Notes under the pieces: model-generated
The model's input: the letters and a program-made list of their open reading frames with translations, nothing else
Database searches by the model: none
Told to the model about the DNA's origin: nothing
Part shown: positions 43,368 to 53,273 of the stretch, in pieces
How the letters are laid out: every line of letters starts with the position of its first letter
Numbering within the stretch: the stretch's first letter is position 1
Assembly (NCBI GenBank): GCA_030148775.1
Contig: JASBST010000015.1
Location: forward strand, 19,022-83,021
Length of the DNA stretch: 64,000 nucleotides
Reading direction: 5' to 3'
DNA from: Thiogranum sp.
GTDB taxonomy: Bacteria > Pseudomonadota > Gammaproteobacteria > DSM-19610
Program-made: the position numbers and the translations under genes

Positions 43368-45308
43368 TCATGGATGATGGGCATCAAGCCAAGCCTGAAA
43401 CACTAGAATATTCCAAAGCGCAGAGGCCCAGTTTCTTTTTCCCGTAACATGTTCCCGCCATTTCCTACGAATCTGCTGAGCATTCAGATAGCCATCATCC
43501 CTCAACCGTTTCTCCTCGAGTAGATTCTCCGCCCAATCTTTTAAAGGACCGCGTAACCAATTGTCCAGGGGAATTGCAAACCCCATTTTGGGGCGTTCCA
43601 CGAGCCGGCTAGGCACATACTTGTCGAGCACCTGACGCAACAGCCATTTTCCTTTTCCATCCCTGATTTTCATTTCGGGGGGCACTCGCCAGGCGAATTC
43701 CACGATGCGATGATCCAAAAAGGGCACCCGCGTTTCCAAGCTAACACCCATCGCCGCGCGGTCCACCTTTGTGAGTATATCGTCAGGAAGGTAACTCATC
43801 ATATCGAGATACTGCATGCGTTGTACGAGATGGGGTAAGTTCGCCCAACGGGCAGTATCCGTCAACACTGTTGAAAGCATATCACCTGAGAGCACGGGAT
43901 TTTCTTCGTGCCAGTGAGAGACCAGCCTCAAATACATTTCCTCAGGGGATCCAGCAGCCAAAACATCGGCCAGCTTATGCAGTTTATCGCCTGGAGTGCG
44001 CGGCATTTTTCGCTGGGGCACAATACTCCCTAGCATCATAAACACCTTATCCCATTTTTGTGGTGGAACGCTTTGAAGAAATTGTTTGGCCGCTCGCCGC
44101 AACGGCATTGGCAGGCCCCCAATGCGGCTCCAGATCGACTGCGCCCAGATATAGCGATTATAACCGCCGAACAACTCGTCTCCCCCATCTCCGGTTAGCG
44201 CTACCGTGACATGCTTCCGAGTCATTTGCGAAATCAAGAACGTGGGCAACTGTGACGAATCGGCGAACGGTTCATCATAGAGAAACGGCAATCTCGGAAT
44301 CACGTCCATTACCTGCTCTGCTGCCACATACAACTCAGTATGTTCTGTACCAAGGTATCCAGCAATCGACTTCGCAGTTTCAGCTTCGTTGTATGCCGCT
44401 TCATGAAAACCGATTGAGAAAGTCCTGACCGGCCGGTTACTTTCCGCCTGCATAACAGCGGTCACCGTCGTAGAATCAATGCCTCCGGACAAAAAGGCTC
44501 CCAGTGGCACGTCAGAAATCATCTTCTCCCGGATAGTAGTTCTCAACAAATCGTCAAGCGCGCTTACAGCCTCATTATCGGTAAAAGTCCACTCGTTAAC
44601 ACAGCCTGCTTCCGCAACTTGCCTGAGGTCCCAGAACGAAACAGGCGCTGGCAAATCCGGACACCGCATACTCAGCGGAAAACTCAACGATGTGCCTGGC
44701 GTGAGTTTATAAACCCCCCTGTATATCGAATAAGGCGTCGGGACGTAGCCGTGTTGCAAATACAAGGCCAACGCCCCCCGATCCAAACGCTCCTCCCACT
44801 CCGGATGGCCGCGCATCGCTTTCAACTCCGAAGCAAATAGCAACGTCCGCCCTATCCAACCATAATATAGCGGTTTCTCACCGATTCGATCCCGCGCAAG
44901 CGTCAGAGTCCGCTCTTGTCTGTCCCATAGGCCGAAAGCGAACATTCCCACAGATCGCGACAGGGCGCCCTGAAGACCCCACGCCTCAATCGCCTCAAGC
45001 AATACCTCCGTATCTGAAGATCCGTCGAATCTTAATCCTTTGCTAACTAGCTCAGAGCGCAGCTGCCGGAAGTTATATACCTCTCCGTTGAAAACAATGA
45101 CGTAGCGACCTGAATTCGACACCATTGGCTGGTGGCCATGGGAAGAAAGGTCCTGTATGGACAAGCGCGCATGTGCTAGCACAATATTCGACTGATTGTC
45201 ACGCCAAATCCCTTGATCATCCGGCCCTCTATGATTAAGAGTATCTAATGCCTTTTCGATACCTTTCCATTCATTGCCCTTTGACATCGCACCAAGTATT
45301 CCACACAT
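43368..45308 (-). CDS. asnB: Asparagine synthase (glutamine-hydrolysing)-like amidotransferase
   Basis: From ATG 45308 the protein has 646 residues and begins MCGILGAM, giving the N-terminal Cys nucleophile of class II amidotransferases. Further motifs are LNHRGPDDQG, FNGEVYNFRQL and the ATP PP-motif FLSGGIDSTTVTAVM. In polysaccharide loci such proteins usually amidate a uronic acid or amino acid substituent rather than make free asparagine. The longer open frame to 45377 is not used, as Cys must be residue 2. Confidence 0.92.
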   Translation of the reverse strand: MCGILGAMSKGNEWKGIEKALDTLNHRGPDDQGIWRDNQSNIVLAHARLSIQDLSSHGHQPMVSNSGRYVIVFNGEVYNFRQLRSELVSKGLRFDGSSDTEVLLEAIEAWGLQGALSRSVGMFAFGLWDRQERTLTLARDRIGEKPLYYGWIGRTLLFASELKAMRGHPEWEERLDRGALALYLQHGYVPTPYSIYRGVYKLTPGTSLSFPLSMRCPDLPAPVSFWDLRQVAEAGCVNEWTFTDNEAVSALDDLLRTTIREKMISDVPLGAFLSGGIDSTTVTAVMQAESNRPVRTFSIGFHEAAYNEAETAKSIAGYLGTEHTELYVAAEQVMDVIPRLPFLYDEPFADSSQLPTFLISQMTRKHVTVALTGDGGDELFGGYNRYIWAQSIWSRIGGLPMPLRRAAKQFLQSVPPQKWDKVFMMLGSIVPQRKMPRTPGDKLHKLADVLAAGSPEEMYLRLVSHWHEENPVLSGDMLSTVLTDTARWANLPHLVQRMQYLDMMSYLPDDILTKVDRAAMGVSLETRVPFLDHRIVEFAWRVPPEMKIRDGKGKWLLRQVLDKYVPSRLVERPKMGFAIPLDNWLRGPLKDWAENLLEEKRLRDDGYLNAQQIRRKWREHVTGKRNWASALWNILVFQAWLDAHHP

Positions 45309-45316
45309 CGACGATA

Positions 45317-45958
45317 TTACTTTTTTGCCACCACAAGAAAACCCGAGGGGGCTGTGGAACGACCCCCGACCCCACACATTCCAGGCAACATCAGCAACCA
45401 GTTAAAAATCCTCAAAGGATACAACACCGTGAACGGTGAGAATGCAGTAGTTACGAGATCTGACATCGCATGCAAACGGGTACCCTGATTCATCACTTGA
45501 ACATTTGAGAACCGCACGAATAAATCCTCGAGAGCCATTCTAGTAGGACGCCAGTAGTCTCCTGGATCCATATGCTGTTGAAACATGAATGGAACTGTCA
45601 ATACAACTACGCCGCCTAGCGTAAGAGATGCATAAACCTGTTTAACAAATTTCACTGGTTCTGACAAATGTTCAAACACCTCGGAAGCAAATACACAGTC
45701 GACACTACCATTTCGAACGGGAAGAGAGCACGCTTCACCAATACAGCTTGTTACACCTGGAACAGGGGCTATATCCATAGCCAGATACCACTCTGCAGAA
45801 GGAAATAATTTACGGTACGGATCCTTACCAGCACCCACCACAAGCACCTTCTTAACGCGACCAAAATCAAGCTTCTCCAGACTCTGCCTGACCACCAATA
45901 CCCGAGCGGTAGGAAAGATGCTATCAAGCCATTTTTTATCCAATAACCGTAAGCGCAT
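45317..45958 (-). CDS. Class I SAM-dependent methyltransferase
   Basis: From ATG 45958, preceded by AGGTG, the protein has 213 residues. SAM-binding motifs are VKKVLVVGAGKDPYRKL, a loop LAMDIAPVPG, and CVFASEVFEHLSEPVKFV (methyltransf_11 pattern). The substrate is probably a sugar or lipid-linked glycan intermediate, judged only from context. The C-terminus has a hydrophobic stretch (LYPLRIFNWLLMLPG) that may associate with the membrane. It starts eight bases after the polymerase stop. Confidence 0.8.
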   Translation of the reverse strand: MRLRLLDKKWLDSIFPTARVLVVRQSLEKLDFGRVKKVLVVGAGKDPYRKLFPSAEWYLAMDIAPVPGVTSCIGEACSLPVRNGSVDCVFASEVFEHLSEPVKFVKQVYASLTLGGVVVLTVPFMFQQHMDPGDYWRPTRMALEDLFVRFSNVQVMNQGTRLHAMSDLVTTAFSPFTVLYPLRIFNWLLMLPGMCGVGGRSTAPSGFLVVAKK

Positions 45959-45965
45959 CAAATTT

Positions 45966-47225
45966 TCACCTGGGGTCTCTGGACCTATTGATAGCCAATG
46001 AGGAATCATATACCACCATCGCCAACACCAACCAGACCCAAGGCTTCCAATAATCAGATATCACCGCATAATGAACAAAACCCGCGGAAAGAGATATTAT
46101 ATAGCCATACTTTCGAGAAAACGGCAGCAGAAGCGCCCTACGAAATATAAGCGTGTAACCTGACAGCAACGCCATCAAAGCTACAGCCCCGCCTTCGAAC
46201 ATAACCTGCAACCAAAAACTAACGACCCCGCCCTCAATCTCAAACTTCATTGCCTTAAACGATCCAGCTCCATAACCAATCAAGGGAGAATCATAGCTCT
46301 GCTTGAGTGCTTTACTCCACCGTTCGAGACGATCTCTACTCGAAGCATCACCTCCTTTCAAAGTAACCTTGCTCGCCACGGAACTTACCGCACCACCGTC
46401 GACCACCTGATTTTCGGCGGCCCATAATCCAATCAGAAAAAAAACCAATGTGGCAGCAAGAACAAATTTAATACGCTCGGGCTTGACATAGACAAACACC
46501 AAAATGGCGACCAATAGGCCGAACCCAAGACTTATCAGCGCGGCGACGCTGACCGTAGCGAATAACCCTAGCATCGTCAGCACAGAAAGCACCGCCGCGA
46601 CGCCCCATTTTCGCCTTTCCGCCAATGAAAAAATGACAATTGGCGCTATCAACTCCAGATACAAAGCCATCAAGCCGGATTCAGCCATAAATGACCGTGA
46701 ACGGAAAACCCCAAGATATGCGGCAACATAGTCTTCACGTCCGGAAGCTCTTCCTGGCAAATCTAATACTCCCCAGTCGGAGCTTACGTTCCGAACGATA
46801 AATTCATATATTCCAACTATCGACACTGCCACGACTCCGATAGCCAGCGCGGTAATCATGCTGGCGATTCGGACTTTAGCTGCCGAGATTATTAACCGAA
46901 AAAATAAATAGTAACAAGCGATAGTCACAAAATATGACGAGATATGCGGAAGCGAGTAATCGTCAATCCACTCCGTATGTATAACTGTGGAAAAGCATAA
47001 TACGGTAAGAAACAACAGAAAAAGTCCGTCTTCCGGCACCAGCTTTATAATTGCCATTTGTGGGCTCAAGAGCAATGCCGCCATATAAGTGGCAATCAAA
47101 GGAAGCAGTACCACCAAATAAAGCGGAAGCCATTTGTGTATCGCAAATACATCGGAGAAAGGTATCGTTAGCAGATAAAGAATTATACCGATACCAAACC
47201 CGCTTAGGTTTGCCGACGCACCCAT
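45966..47225 (-). CDS. O-antigen polymerase/ligase-type (Wzy_C) membrane protein
   Basis: From ATG 47225 the protein has 419 residues and about 11-12 membrane helices. A large periplasmic loop contains DRLERWSKALKQSYDSPLIG and YGAGSF, the Wzy_C/WaaL signature. It is the probable polymerase of the locus, as no other Wzy candidate is present. The ATG overlaps the stop of the glycosyltransferase gene (TAATG). Confidence 0.85.
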   Translation of the reverse strand: MGASANLSGFGIGIILYLLTIPFSDVFAIHKWLPLYLVVLLPLIATYMAALLLSPQMAIIKLVPEDGLFLLFLTVLCFSTVIHTEWIDDYSLPHISSYFVTIACYYLFFRLIISAAKVRIASMITALAIGVVAVSIVGIYEFIVRNVSSDWGVLDLPGRASGREDYVAAYLGVFRSRSFMAESGLMALYLELIAPIVIFSLAERRKWGVAAVLSVLTMLGLFATVSVAALISLGFGLLVAILVFVYVKPERIKFVLAATLVFFLIGLWAAENQVVDGGAVSSVASKVTLKGGDASSRDRLERWSKALKQSYDSPLIGYGAGSFKAMKFEIEGGVVSFWLQVMFEGGAVALMALLSGYTLIFRRALLLPFSRKYGYIISLSAGFVHYAVISDYWKPWVWLVLAMVVYDSSLAINRSRDPR

Positions 47226-48433
47226 TAGAGCTTTCTCATGTATCGGACACGAGGAGCCGATTCGAATCCCGTACTGCCAACCAAAGCCCACTTGGCTGAC
47301 TCGAGCGCATCGAGTAGCAACTCCGTTTTCGTTAACGCCGTATCATGAGGCATCACGCGAGAAAGAAATTCCAGAAATCCATTCGCCACCTTATCAATGG
47401 AGAAGCAGCCCGCTCGTTGCCTAGAACGCTCACAAGCTTCCTGGTATTCATTTTCTGCCAAACCGCCCAATCGCAATATATCAGACAATATTGGTGTTTT
47501 ACTTTTTGCGTGATCAACCGAACCTAAATTAAAATCTTTCTGCTCATGAAAAAATCCATAAGTAGATGCTTCCTGATTACTTTCGATTGCGAGCAGGCTG
47601 GGAACGCCGGCCGCCGAGGCCTCAACCAAACTGGCGCCTTCTCCTATTGACATAAACGCGCCTTGAAAAATAGCAGGTAACTGCGAGTAGTCGACCCGGC
47701 CGTGGATAAAATAGCGATCTTGAAGATTCAGCCCTGTAATTTTTGACCTGAGCTCCGACTCCAAATCACCGTAGCCATAAAGATGAAATTCGTAGTCATG
47801 GCCGGAATCAACCAGGGCGCGAATCACATCGGCCATATGAAACAGATATGTTTTAAAATTAACAATTCTCGCGACGCCGACTATTCTCCTGCGGCATGCA
47901 TTCCGCTCAAGGTTATCGTAACGCTTCAAATCTATTCCTAGCGACAGGACTTGACTGGACGAGTAGTCAATTCCCAGCACCGCTTCGTGTTCGTCGGCGA
48001 ATTCTCTTAACAAGAATGCGGCATTACCCGCGGGGATTCTACGCAAAAGTCTTTTAAGAAACATATGATACCGCGAACTATTTGGTATGCAGAACTCTCT
48101 GGGGTGGTAAACACCAAAGGATACCGTAGCTCGTAGATTGTTCCTTTGTTTAAGACGAACTCCATGCAATAGCGCGCGCCAGCCCGTACAATAGATCACA
48201 TCATATTGATCGGAGACAGAAGTTGTCTGGAAGCAAGGAAGTGCTTCCCACTTCCTAAGACAGAAGATATTAGAGTACTCATCGAATTGATTCCGGATAC
48301 TCTCGTTTGCAATCCCGCGGATTAGCAAAACATCGACCTCTACGCCACACCGAATCATGATTGGAAGTAGTTGGAGAATTTGCGTCTCTATACCTCCAAG
48401 ACCTAGACGGTTGTGCACAATCAGCAGTTTCAT
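47225..48433 (-). CDS. Glycosyltransferase (GT4-like)
   Basis: From ATG 48433 the protein has 402 residues. N-terminal KLLIVHNRLGLGGIETQILQ is the GT4 acceptor-domain opening (GGxE). The C-terminal part has VGVARIVNFKTYLFH, YGDLESELRSKITGL and GEGASLVEASAAGVPSLLA with the conserved Glu. Sugar specificity is unknown. The start overlaps the flippase stop (TAATG), so both are translated together. Confidence 0.85.
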   Translation of the reverse strand: MKLLIVHNRLGLGGIETQILQLLPIMIRCGVEVDVLLIRGIANESIRNQFDEYSNIFCLRKWEALPCFQTTSVSDQYDVIYCTGWRALLHGVRLKQRNNLRATVSFGVYHPREFCIPNSSRYHMFLKRLLRRIPAGNAAFLLREFADEHEAVLGIDYSSSQVLSLGIDLKRYDNLERNACRRRIVGVARIVNFKTYLFHMADVIRALVDSGHDYEFHLYGYGDLESELRSKITGLNLQDRYFIHGRVDYSQLPAIFQGAFMSIGEGASLVEASAAGVPSLLAIESNQEASTYGFFHEQKDFNLGSVDHAKSKTPILSDILRLGGLAENEYQEACERSRQRAGCFSIDKVANGFLEFLSRVMPHDTALTKTELLLDALESAKWALVGSTGFESAPRVRYMRKL

Positions 48434-49875
48434 TATGGAATCGCCCTGCCGCGGAAGAAAATACCTTCCCCCCACTTCCAAATCATGAAGGACAGGCATA
48501 TGACAATTATTGCCGAAGCAGGTACCACTTTATTCCATGCCACGCGTAAGTCTCCCCAAAATAGCGAGGATATTAACAACACAACGATAAGCCCAAATAC
48601 GATAAGACGAATGTCCTTGGCGCCAAAATCGAAGTTAAGCTTGGCTCGGGCTACAACGCAGGAAAGTATCAAATAGCCAACTCCAGAAATAAAATACGCA
48701 ACACCCACCACGACCATGTCATCAAAAAACTCCATACCAATGAATAATAAGCCGATGAATCCGATCATGAATACGGAATTTATAATCAGAAACCATAATC
48801 CAAGTTGGACTCCCAGCAGAGCTACGCCGAACACCCATCCGACTATTTTTAGGAGCTCTCCGACGAGCATCCATTGGATCATGACCAACGAATCCAAGAA
48901 AGCCGTACTGTACAATAGACTTACAAGAATCGGCTTCAACACGATCATTACCGACAGGGCCAGCGTAGCGACTACAGTAGCAAGTACTAATACGCGCCGG
49001 ATCACCGCGTTTCTTTGTTCGGTTTCCATTTTTTCGCTAACAGCGGGCAGAAAATACAAACCGATTGAATTGAGTATAAGCCCTATATAAGCAGCGCTTA
49101 TCGCCCAGGCTGTTTCAAACATGCCCGCAGCCTCGATTCCGTGATAATCTACGACTATCAGCCTGGACAACAAAATACCACCTTGGCCAATAAACGCCCC
49201 TAACAGAACTAACAGTGAAAAGGAACCAAAGCGTCGTAGACAGGAAATCTTGGGTGCCACGGAAAAAGGCCAAATCGCAATTCCATGTCTACGACATTTC
49301 AGCACTCCATAAATTAGGCTGACAAACTGGGCGACCACAAAGATCCACGCATAATATTCAAGTCGACCGTCTGATATGATCAGCGCAATAGGATAAGCCA
49401 ACAAGGCCAAGCAAAGCATTCTAAGCATTTGCGCAACAAACACTTGCTCCAAAAGCCTGTTGCCATTGAGTATTCCGACGTAGAATTCTGATAACACGGC
49501 TAGCACCACTGCAGCCACAGCCCAGATGATCAGTAAGTGATCACCGACCGCGTTGACGGACAGGTAGCGTAAAATCACATCAGCCAAACCCATCATCATA
49601 AGTGCAACAATACCGGTGGCCGCCAGATAGATAGTCGCTACTGACGAAAGGAATGGCTTATTGTCACCCGCTTCCATACTGGCAATTCCCTGCGTTAACG
49701 GGGAACGCCCCCCGAACGTACCAACGGATACAGCGACTTTTATAACTTTCTCTAAAATAGAAAAAATGCCGGTACCCTGGGGGCCCAGCACGACCGCTAT
49801 AATCTTGACTGCAACAATATTGAGCAATACACTCAATACGGTATAGAGCCAGCCTTTCCCTATTTTATTCAACAT
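48433..49875 (-). CDS. Wzx-type oligosaccharide flippase
   Basis: The protein has 480 residues and about 12-14 helices, with the MOP/Wzx opening WLYTVLSVLLNIVAVKIIAV and LGPQGTGIFSILEKVIK. It would flip undecaprenyl-linked repeat units to the periplasm for Wzy polymerisation. Its position between glycosyltransferase and sulfotransferase genes is normal for such loci. The stretch is AT-rich compared with the flanks. Confidence 0.9.
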   Translation of the reverse strand: MLNKIGKGWLYTVLSVLLNIVAVKIIAVVLGPQGTGIFSILEKVIKVAVSVGTFGGRSPLTQGIASMEAGDNKPFLSSVATIYLAATGIVALMMMGLADVILRYLSVNAVGDHLLIIWAVAAVVLAVLSEFYVGILNGNRLLEQVFVAQMLRMLCLALLAYPIALIISDGRLEYYAWIFVVAQFVSLIYGVLKCRRHGIAIWPFSVAPKISCLRRFGSFSLLVLLGAFIGQGGILLSRLIVVDYHGIEAAGMFETAWAISAAYIGLILNSIGLYFLPAVSEKMETEQRNAVIRRVLVLATVVATLALSVMIVLKPILVSLLYSTAFLDSLVMIQWMLVGELLKIVGWVFGVALLGVQLGLWFLIINSVFMIGFIGLLFIGMEFFDDMVVVGVAYFISGVGYLILSCVVARAKLNFDFGAKDIRLIVFGLIVVLLISSLFWGDLRVAWNKVVPASAIIVICLSFMIWKWGEGIFFRGRAIP

Positions 49876-49879
49876 CGGC

Positions 49880-50812
49880 TTATCGCGATTTTTTCTCTGT
49901 CCAAACCGACAAGTCGAATCCTGTTAACAAAGCGGTTTTTTTCACATCGTCCGCATAGCGATCAACCAACATGTTGTAATCTTCAACTGCTATTGATGGC
50001 TTTTTGAGATTCACACGAATAACCTTGTCCACTTGTTCACGCAACCATACTCTGCGCGGCTCATTAAGAAGCGGTTTAAGTACTGCCTTTATGACGTTTT
50101 CTCTTCCTGCAAGTCTGTAAAAGATATCGTGTATAACCCTATTTCGCGGAACCCCACCCGTATTAGACCGAACGGGGAAAAATCGAAACGAAGAATCTAT
50201 TTCCAGAAATTCGCACACCGACGCCAGAAATGCAGAGTTATCGCGCTGAAAGTCCTCATAACGTCCAATGAAGATCTGCTTAGAAGGGAAGCACTGAATA
50301 AACTTTTCCAAAGAATCCGCAACAAGACCCGAACGAAAATATCGATAAGGCGGGCTCCAATTATTTTTCACACGCTCATCCTCGGCCCGCAACGCCTGCC
50401 CAAAAGACAGAGTTTCGTAACCATCTCTCAGCATATGCGCGTAGAGAGAGTACGCTCTTTCAACGGGGTTTCTGAGTATAAATATGAACTTCATAGTGGG
50501 CACATAGCGGGCAATAACTGCGGCACTCTGCGGAAAGTGGACATATAGACTGGACTCGCCCACAGCTCGGAAACCGTCACTACCAGCAAACATCTGACGG
50601 TATGCGTCACGATCATATACAACTGTACTGTTAAAGATCACCCCATCACTCGGACCACCATATACCGGGCGTCTACCTTCGAAAGCAAAGTAATTCGGCT
50701 CTTTAGATGGACACATAAAAACGTCTTTGTGCTGGCACAAGTAATTGTGAAGCGAAGAGCTACCGGATTTACCAGGCCCTGCGATAACGAAATCGGGAAA
50801 TCTACCCTTCAT
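49880..50812 (-). CDS. Sulfotransferase of the exopolysaccharide locus
   Basis: The protein has 310 residues. The PAPS 5'-phosphosulfate loop is [19 protein letters not shown] and the 3'-phosphate motif is [20 protein letters not shown], the two signatures of NodH/heparan-type sulfotransferases. Placed inside a glycan locus it most likely sulfates a sugar hydroxyl or amine of the repeat unit. It overlaps the aminotransferase gene by 11 bases. The PAPS-making genes are not in this window. Confidence 0.9.
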   Translation of the reverse strand: MKGRFPDFVIAGPGKSGSSSLHNYLCQHKDVFMCPSKEPNYFAFEGRRPVYGGPSDGVIFNSTVVYDRDAYRQMFAGSDGFRAVGESSLYVHFPQSAAVIARYVPTMKFIFILRNPVERAYSLYAHMLRDGYETLSFGQALRAEDERVKNNWSPPYRYFRSGLVADSLEKFIQCFPSKQIFIGRYEDFQRDNSAFLASVCEFLEIDSSFRFFPVRSNTGGVPRNRVIHDIFYRLAGRENVIKAVLKPLLNEPRRVWLREQVDKVIRVNLKKPSIAVEDYNMLVDRYADDVKKTALLTGFDLSVWTEKKSR

Positions 50813-51908
50813 ATTCTTGCAATTTAGTTACTATTCGCTTGACACCCTCGCTGTTTAGATGCGGCCCTATAGGCAGACTAAGCACGGTTTCTGCCAGCTT
50901 CTCCGTAACATGTAGTCTGCCGTGATGCTGTCGAAACGCGGAGCTATAGGCACCCGACAGATGCGGTGGCACAGGATAATGTATTAGCGTGTCCACTTCT
51001 GACTGGCTAAGATAGTCCATTACCGCCTGCCGATTGATATGTTGAATCACGAATAAATGCCACACCGGTTCTGCCCATACTGGTACGATCGGAAGAATGA
51101 TGTTAGGAATCTCAGACAGACCCTCCAAATAGGCAGCCGCTATAGCTTGGCGTCGCGCATTCCAATCATCCAATACGTTCAGCTTCACCCGGAGTATCGC
51201 CGCCTGCATTTCGTCCAAGCGCGAATTATATCCAACTACGTCGTTTTGGTACTTTATTTTTGAGCCATAATTACGCAACACTCTGATCCGCTCCGCCAGA
51301 TCCGGATCATTAGTTACAACTGCGCCACCATCACCAAACGCACCGAGATTTTTGCCTGGATAAAAGCTGAATCCCGCCGCATCCGCCAGCCCTCCCACGC
51401 GCCTGCCCTTGTAACGAGCGCCATGAGCCTGCGCGGCGTCCTCGATAAGCTTCAGTCGACTTCGATTCGCGATCGACCTGATTTCGTCCATGTCAGCTGG
51501 CTGACCATATAAATGTACAGCCACGATCGCTTTTGTGAATGGAGTAATTGCCGATTCGATCACACCCGGATCGATATTACATGTCCGCACATCCGGTTCG
51601 ACGGGTACCGGCGTCGCTCCTACGTACGACACTGCCAACCAAGTGGCTATATAGGTATTGGCCGGTACGATTACCTCATCCCCGGGACCGATACCGAATG
51701 CGCGCAGAATGAGATGCAAGGAATCGAGACCATTTCCAACTCCGATACAGTAATCAGCCTCACAGAAATGGGCAAACTCGTCCTCAAATGCTTGAAGCTC
51801 TTTACCTAACAAATACCGTCCCGAACTCGCCACTCGCTGATAAGCAGCATCAAGCGAGCTCTGCAATTCGACATATGCCGCCTTCAGATCAAGAAACGGA
51901 ATTTTCAC
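50802..51908 (-). CDS. DegT/DnrJ/EryC1/StrS sugar aminotransferase, FdtB/QdtB-like
   Basis: The protein has 368 residues. PLP-binding lysine K186 lies in [18 protein letters not shown]; other motifs are [30 protein letters not shown], and [14 protein letters not shown]. FdtB-type enzymes aminate C3 of dTDP-6-deoxy-3-ketohexoses. The adjacent FdtA-like isomerase strongly supports that role and a dTDP-Fuc3N or Qui3N product. The dTDP-glucose genes rmlA and rmlB must be elsewhere. Confidence 0.9.
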   Translation of the reverse strand: MKIPFLDLKAAYVELQSSLDAAYQRVASSGRYLLGKELQAFEDEFAHFCEADYCIGVGNGLDSLHLILRAFGIGPGDEVIVPANTYIATWLAVSYVGATPVPVEPDVRTCNIDPGVIESAITPFTKAIVAVHLYGQPADMDEIRSIANRSRLKLIEDAAQAHGARYKGRRVGGLADAAGFSFYPGKNLGAFGDGGAVVTNDPDLAERIRVLRNYGSKIKYQNDVVGYNSRLDEMQAAILRVKLNVLDDWNARRQAIAAAYLEGLSEIPNIILPIVPVWAEPVWHLFVIQHINRQAVMDYLSQSEVDTLIHYPVPPHLSGAYSSAFRQHHGRLHVTEKLAETVLSLPIGPHLNSEGVKRIVTKLQEYEG

Positions 51909-52315
51909 CGTCTTCTTGCCAATGACAAAAATTCGTTATAGTCACGAATATAGTCATTTTCGTCATAAGCGTCCGACGCGAGCACCATACATACCGATCC
52001 CGACGAAAAGTTATCCAACGAACGCCACATCATCGGACTAATATAAATACCGTTGAACGACCGATTAAGATGCCAGGTTTTCTTTGAAAACCCATCGTCC
52101 AAGGTAATATCGAAGCTACCAGACATGGCTATCATGAATTGGCGCAGCGTTTTATGCGCGTGCTCGCCCCTGTCTGCTCCGCCGGGTACATCGTATAGGT
52201 AATAAACTCGCTGAATTCGGAAGGGAATATGTTTTTCACCTTCTATAAAGGTCAGATTCCCGCGTGGATCTGAAATTTTTGGCAAATCCAGCATTTTGCA
52301 ATCTTCAAGCGCCAT
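51905..52315 (-). CDS. FdtA/QdtA-like dTDP-6-deoxy-hex-4-ulose 3,4-ketoisomerase (WxcM-like cupin)
   Basis: The protein has 136 residues (ATG 52315, or M8 at 52294). Cupin signatures are [39 protein letters not shown] and [15 protein letters not shown]; the GxHAHK histidine is the catalytic-type residue of FdtA. It moves the keto group from C4 to C3, giving the substrate of the downstream aminotransferase, with which it overlaps by four bases. Confidence 0.9.
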   Translation of the reverse strand: MALEDCKMLDLPKISDPRGNLTFIEGEKHIPFRIQRVYYLYDVPGGADRGEHAHKTLRQFMIAMSGSFDITLDDGFSKKTWHLNRSFNGIYISPMMWRSLDNFSSGSVCMVLASDAYDENDYIRDYNEFLSLARRR

Positions 52316-53273
52316 CGCAATATCTCAGGTCAAGTTCAAAAAATTCGTGTAAAACACCGCCAGCTCCAAAGCCCGCCTTGAATTGATACAGTCCCTCGTT
52401 CAGAAATCGCCCCTCCTGTTCATTACTGATTCCGAAATCAAAAAAACGCTTACCCTTTTCCTGAGCTCGCCGGATAGCCGCATCGAAAACTGCGTCTAGC
52501 GCAGAGCACTCGTAACCAATGTCGTTCGAGGCAATATACTGGGCGTGACTCACACGAAGAGAATCAAATAACACAATGCCGGCCACGACTTCGGATTTCA
52601 TAACGCCAACAACGATCTCAATACTATCGGCGAATCGATTAGCAAGAAAAGACATTTCCTCAAAGGTATGCACTGGAGCCACACCATGCTTCTGTTCCAA
52701 GTTCCTTTGCAAAACAGTCCAAAAGCATCCTAAATTGGCTATGCCGAATTCTACACGCACTCCAGCTTTTTTGGCTTTGTTTAGCGATCGCCGCCTTTGT
52801 TCACTGGCCCTACCTCTGTTAACCAAATCAATTGAAGCACTAAGATCACAGCGGGTCCGCCTTGCATTAAGCAAGAACAACGCATACAAATCGTCCTGAA
52901 ACGGGTGCTGATGATAAATATGTGGAACGGCCTTGTAGAGGAGACGAGTATAGCCTTGGTCACAGTAGTAACGTGCTATCGCAGTAATGGCTTCGACACA
53001 AGCCCTACCCCGTAGCTTGCCGTCACTTACTATTCCACCAAAAGTCGCGCCCGGATGACTCACAATACACTCTGATGACTGTGGAGCGACCGCGGCGGGA
53101 AACACTCCGACGAGTTCGTTCCTCGAATTTTCAATCAGCAACGATTTATCTTCGAACCGATTGCCGTGGTAAGAAAGAAATTGTCGTTCGTGTAAAAAAG
53201 TGGCGTTGCTGGCCTTCAGCACAAACTGGTCCCAGGCGTCTGATGCCTGAGACTCAAACAATGTAATATTCAT
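52305..53273 (-). CDS. FemAB/GNAT-like acyltransferase
   Basis: The protein has 322 residues. Segments such as FVLKASNATFLHERQFLSYH and the C-terminal CSALDAVFDAAIRRAQEKGK, RFFDFGISNEQEGR show the tandem GNAT arrangement of FemAB-type/Acetyltransf_6 proteins. It probably transfers an acyl or aminoacyl group to the amino-sugar made by the FdtA/FdtB pair it overlaps. Proteins of this type directly beside fdtA are known in glycan clusters, though the donor is unknown. Confidence 0.75.
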   Translation of the reverse strand: MNITLFESQASDAWDQFVLKASNATFLHERQFLSYHGNRFEDKSLLIENSRNELVGVFPAAVAPQSSECIVSHPGATFGGIVSDGKLRGRACVEAITAIARYYCDQGYTRLLYKAVPHIYHQHPFQDDLYALFLLNARRTRCDLSASIDLVNRGRASEQRRRSLNKAKKAGVRVEFGIANLGCFWTVLQRNLEQKHGVAPVHTFEEMSFLANRFADSIEIVVGVMKSEVVAGIVLFDSLRVSHAQYIASNDIGYECSALDAVFDAAIRRAQEKGKRFFDFGISNEQEGRFLNEGLYQFKAGFGAGGVLHEFFELDLRYCDGA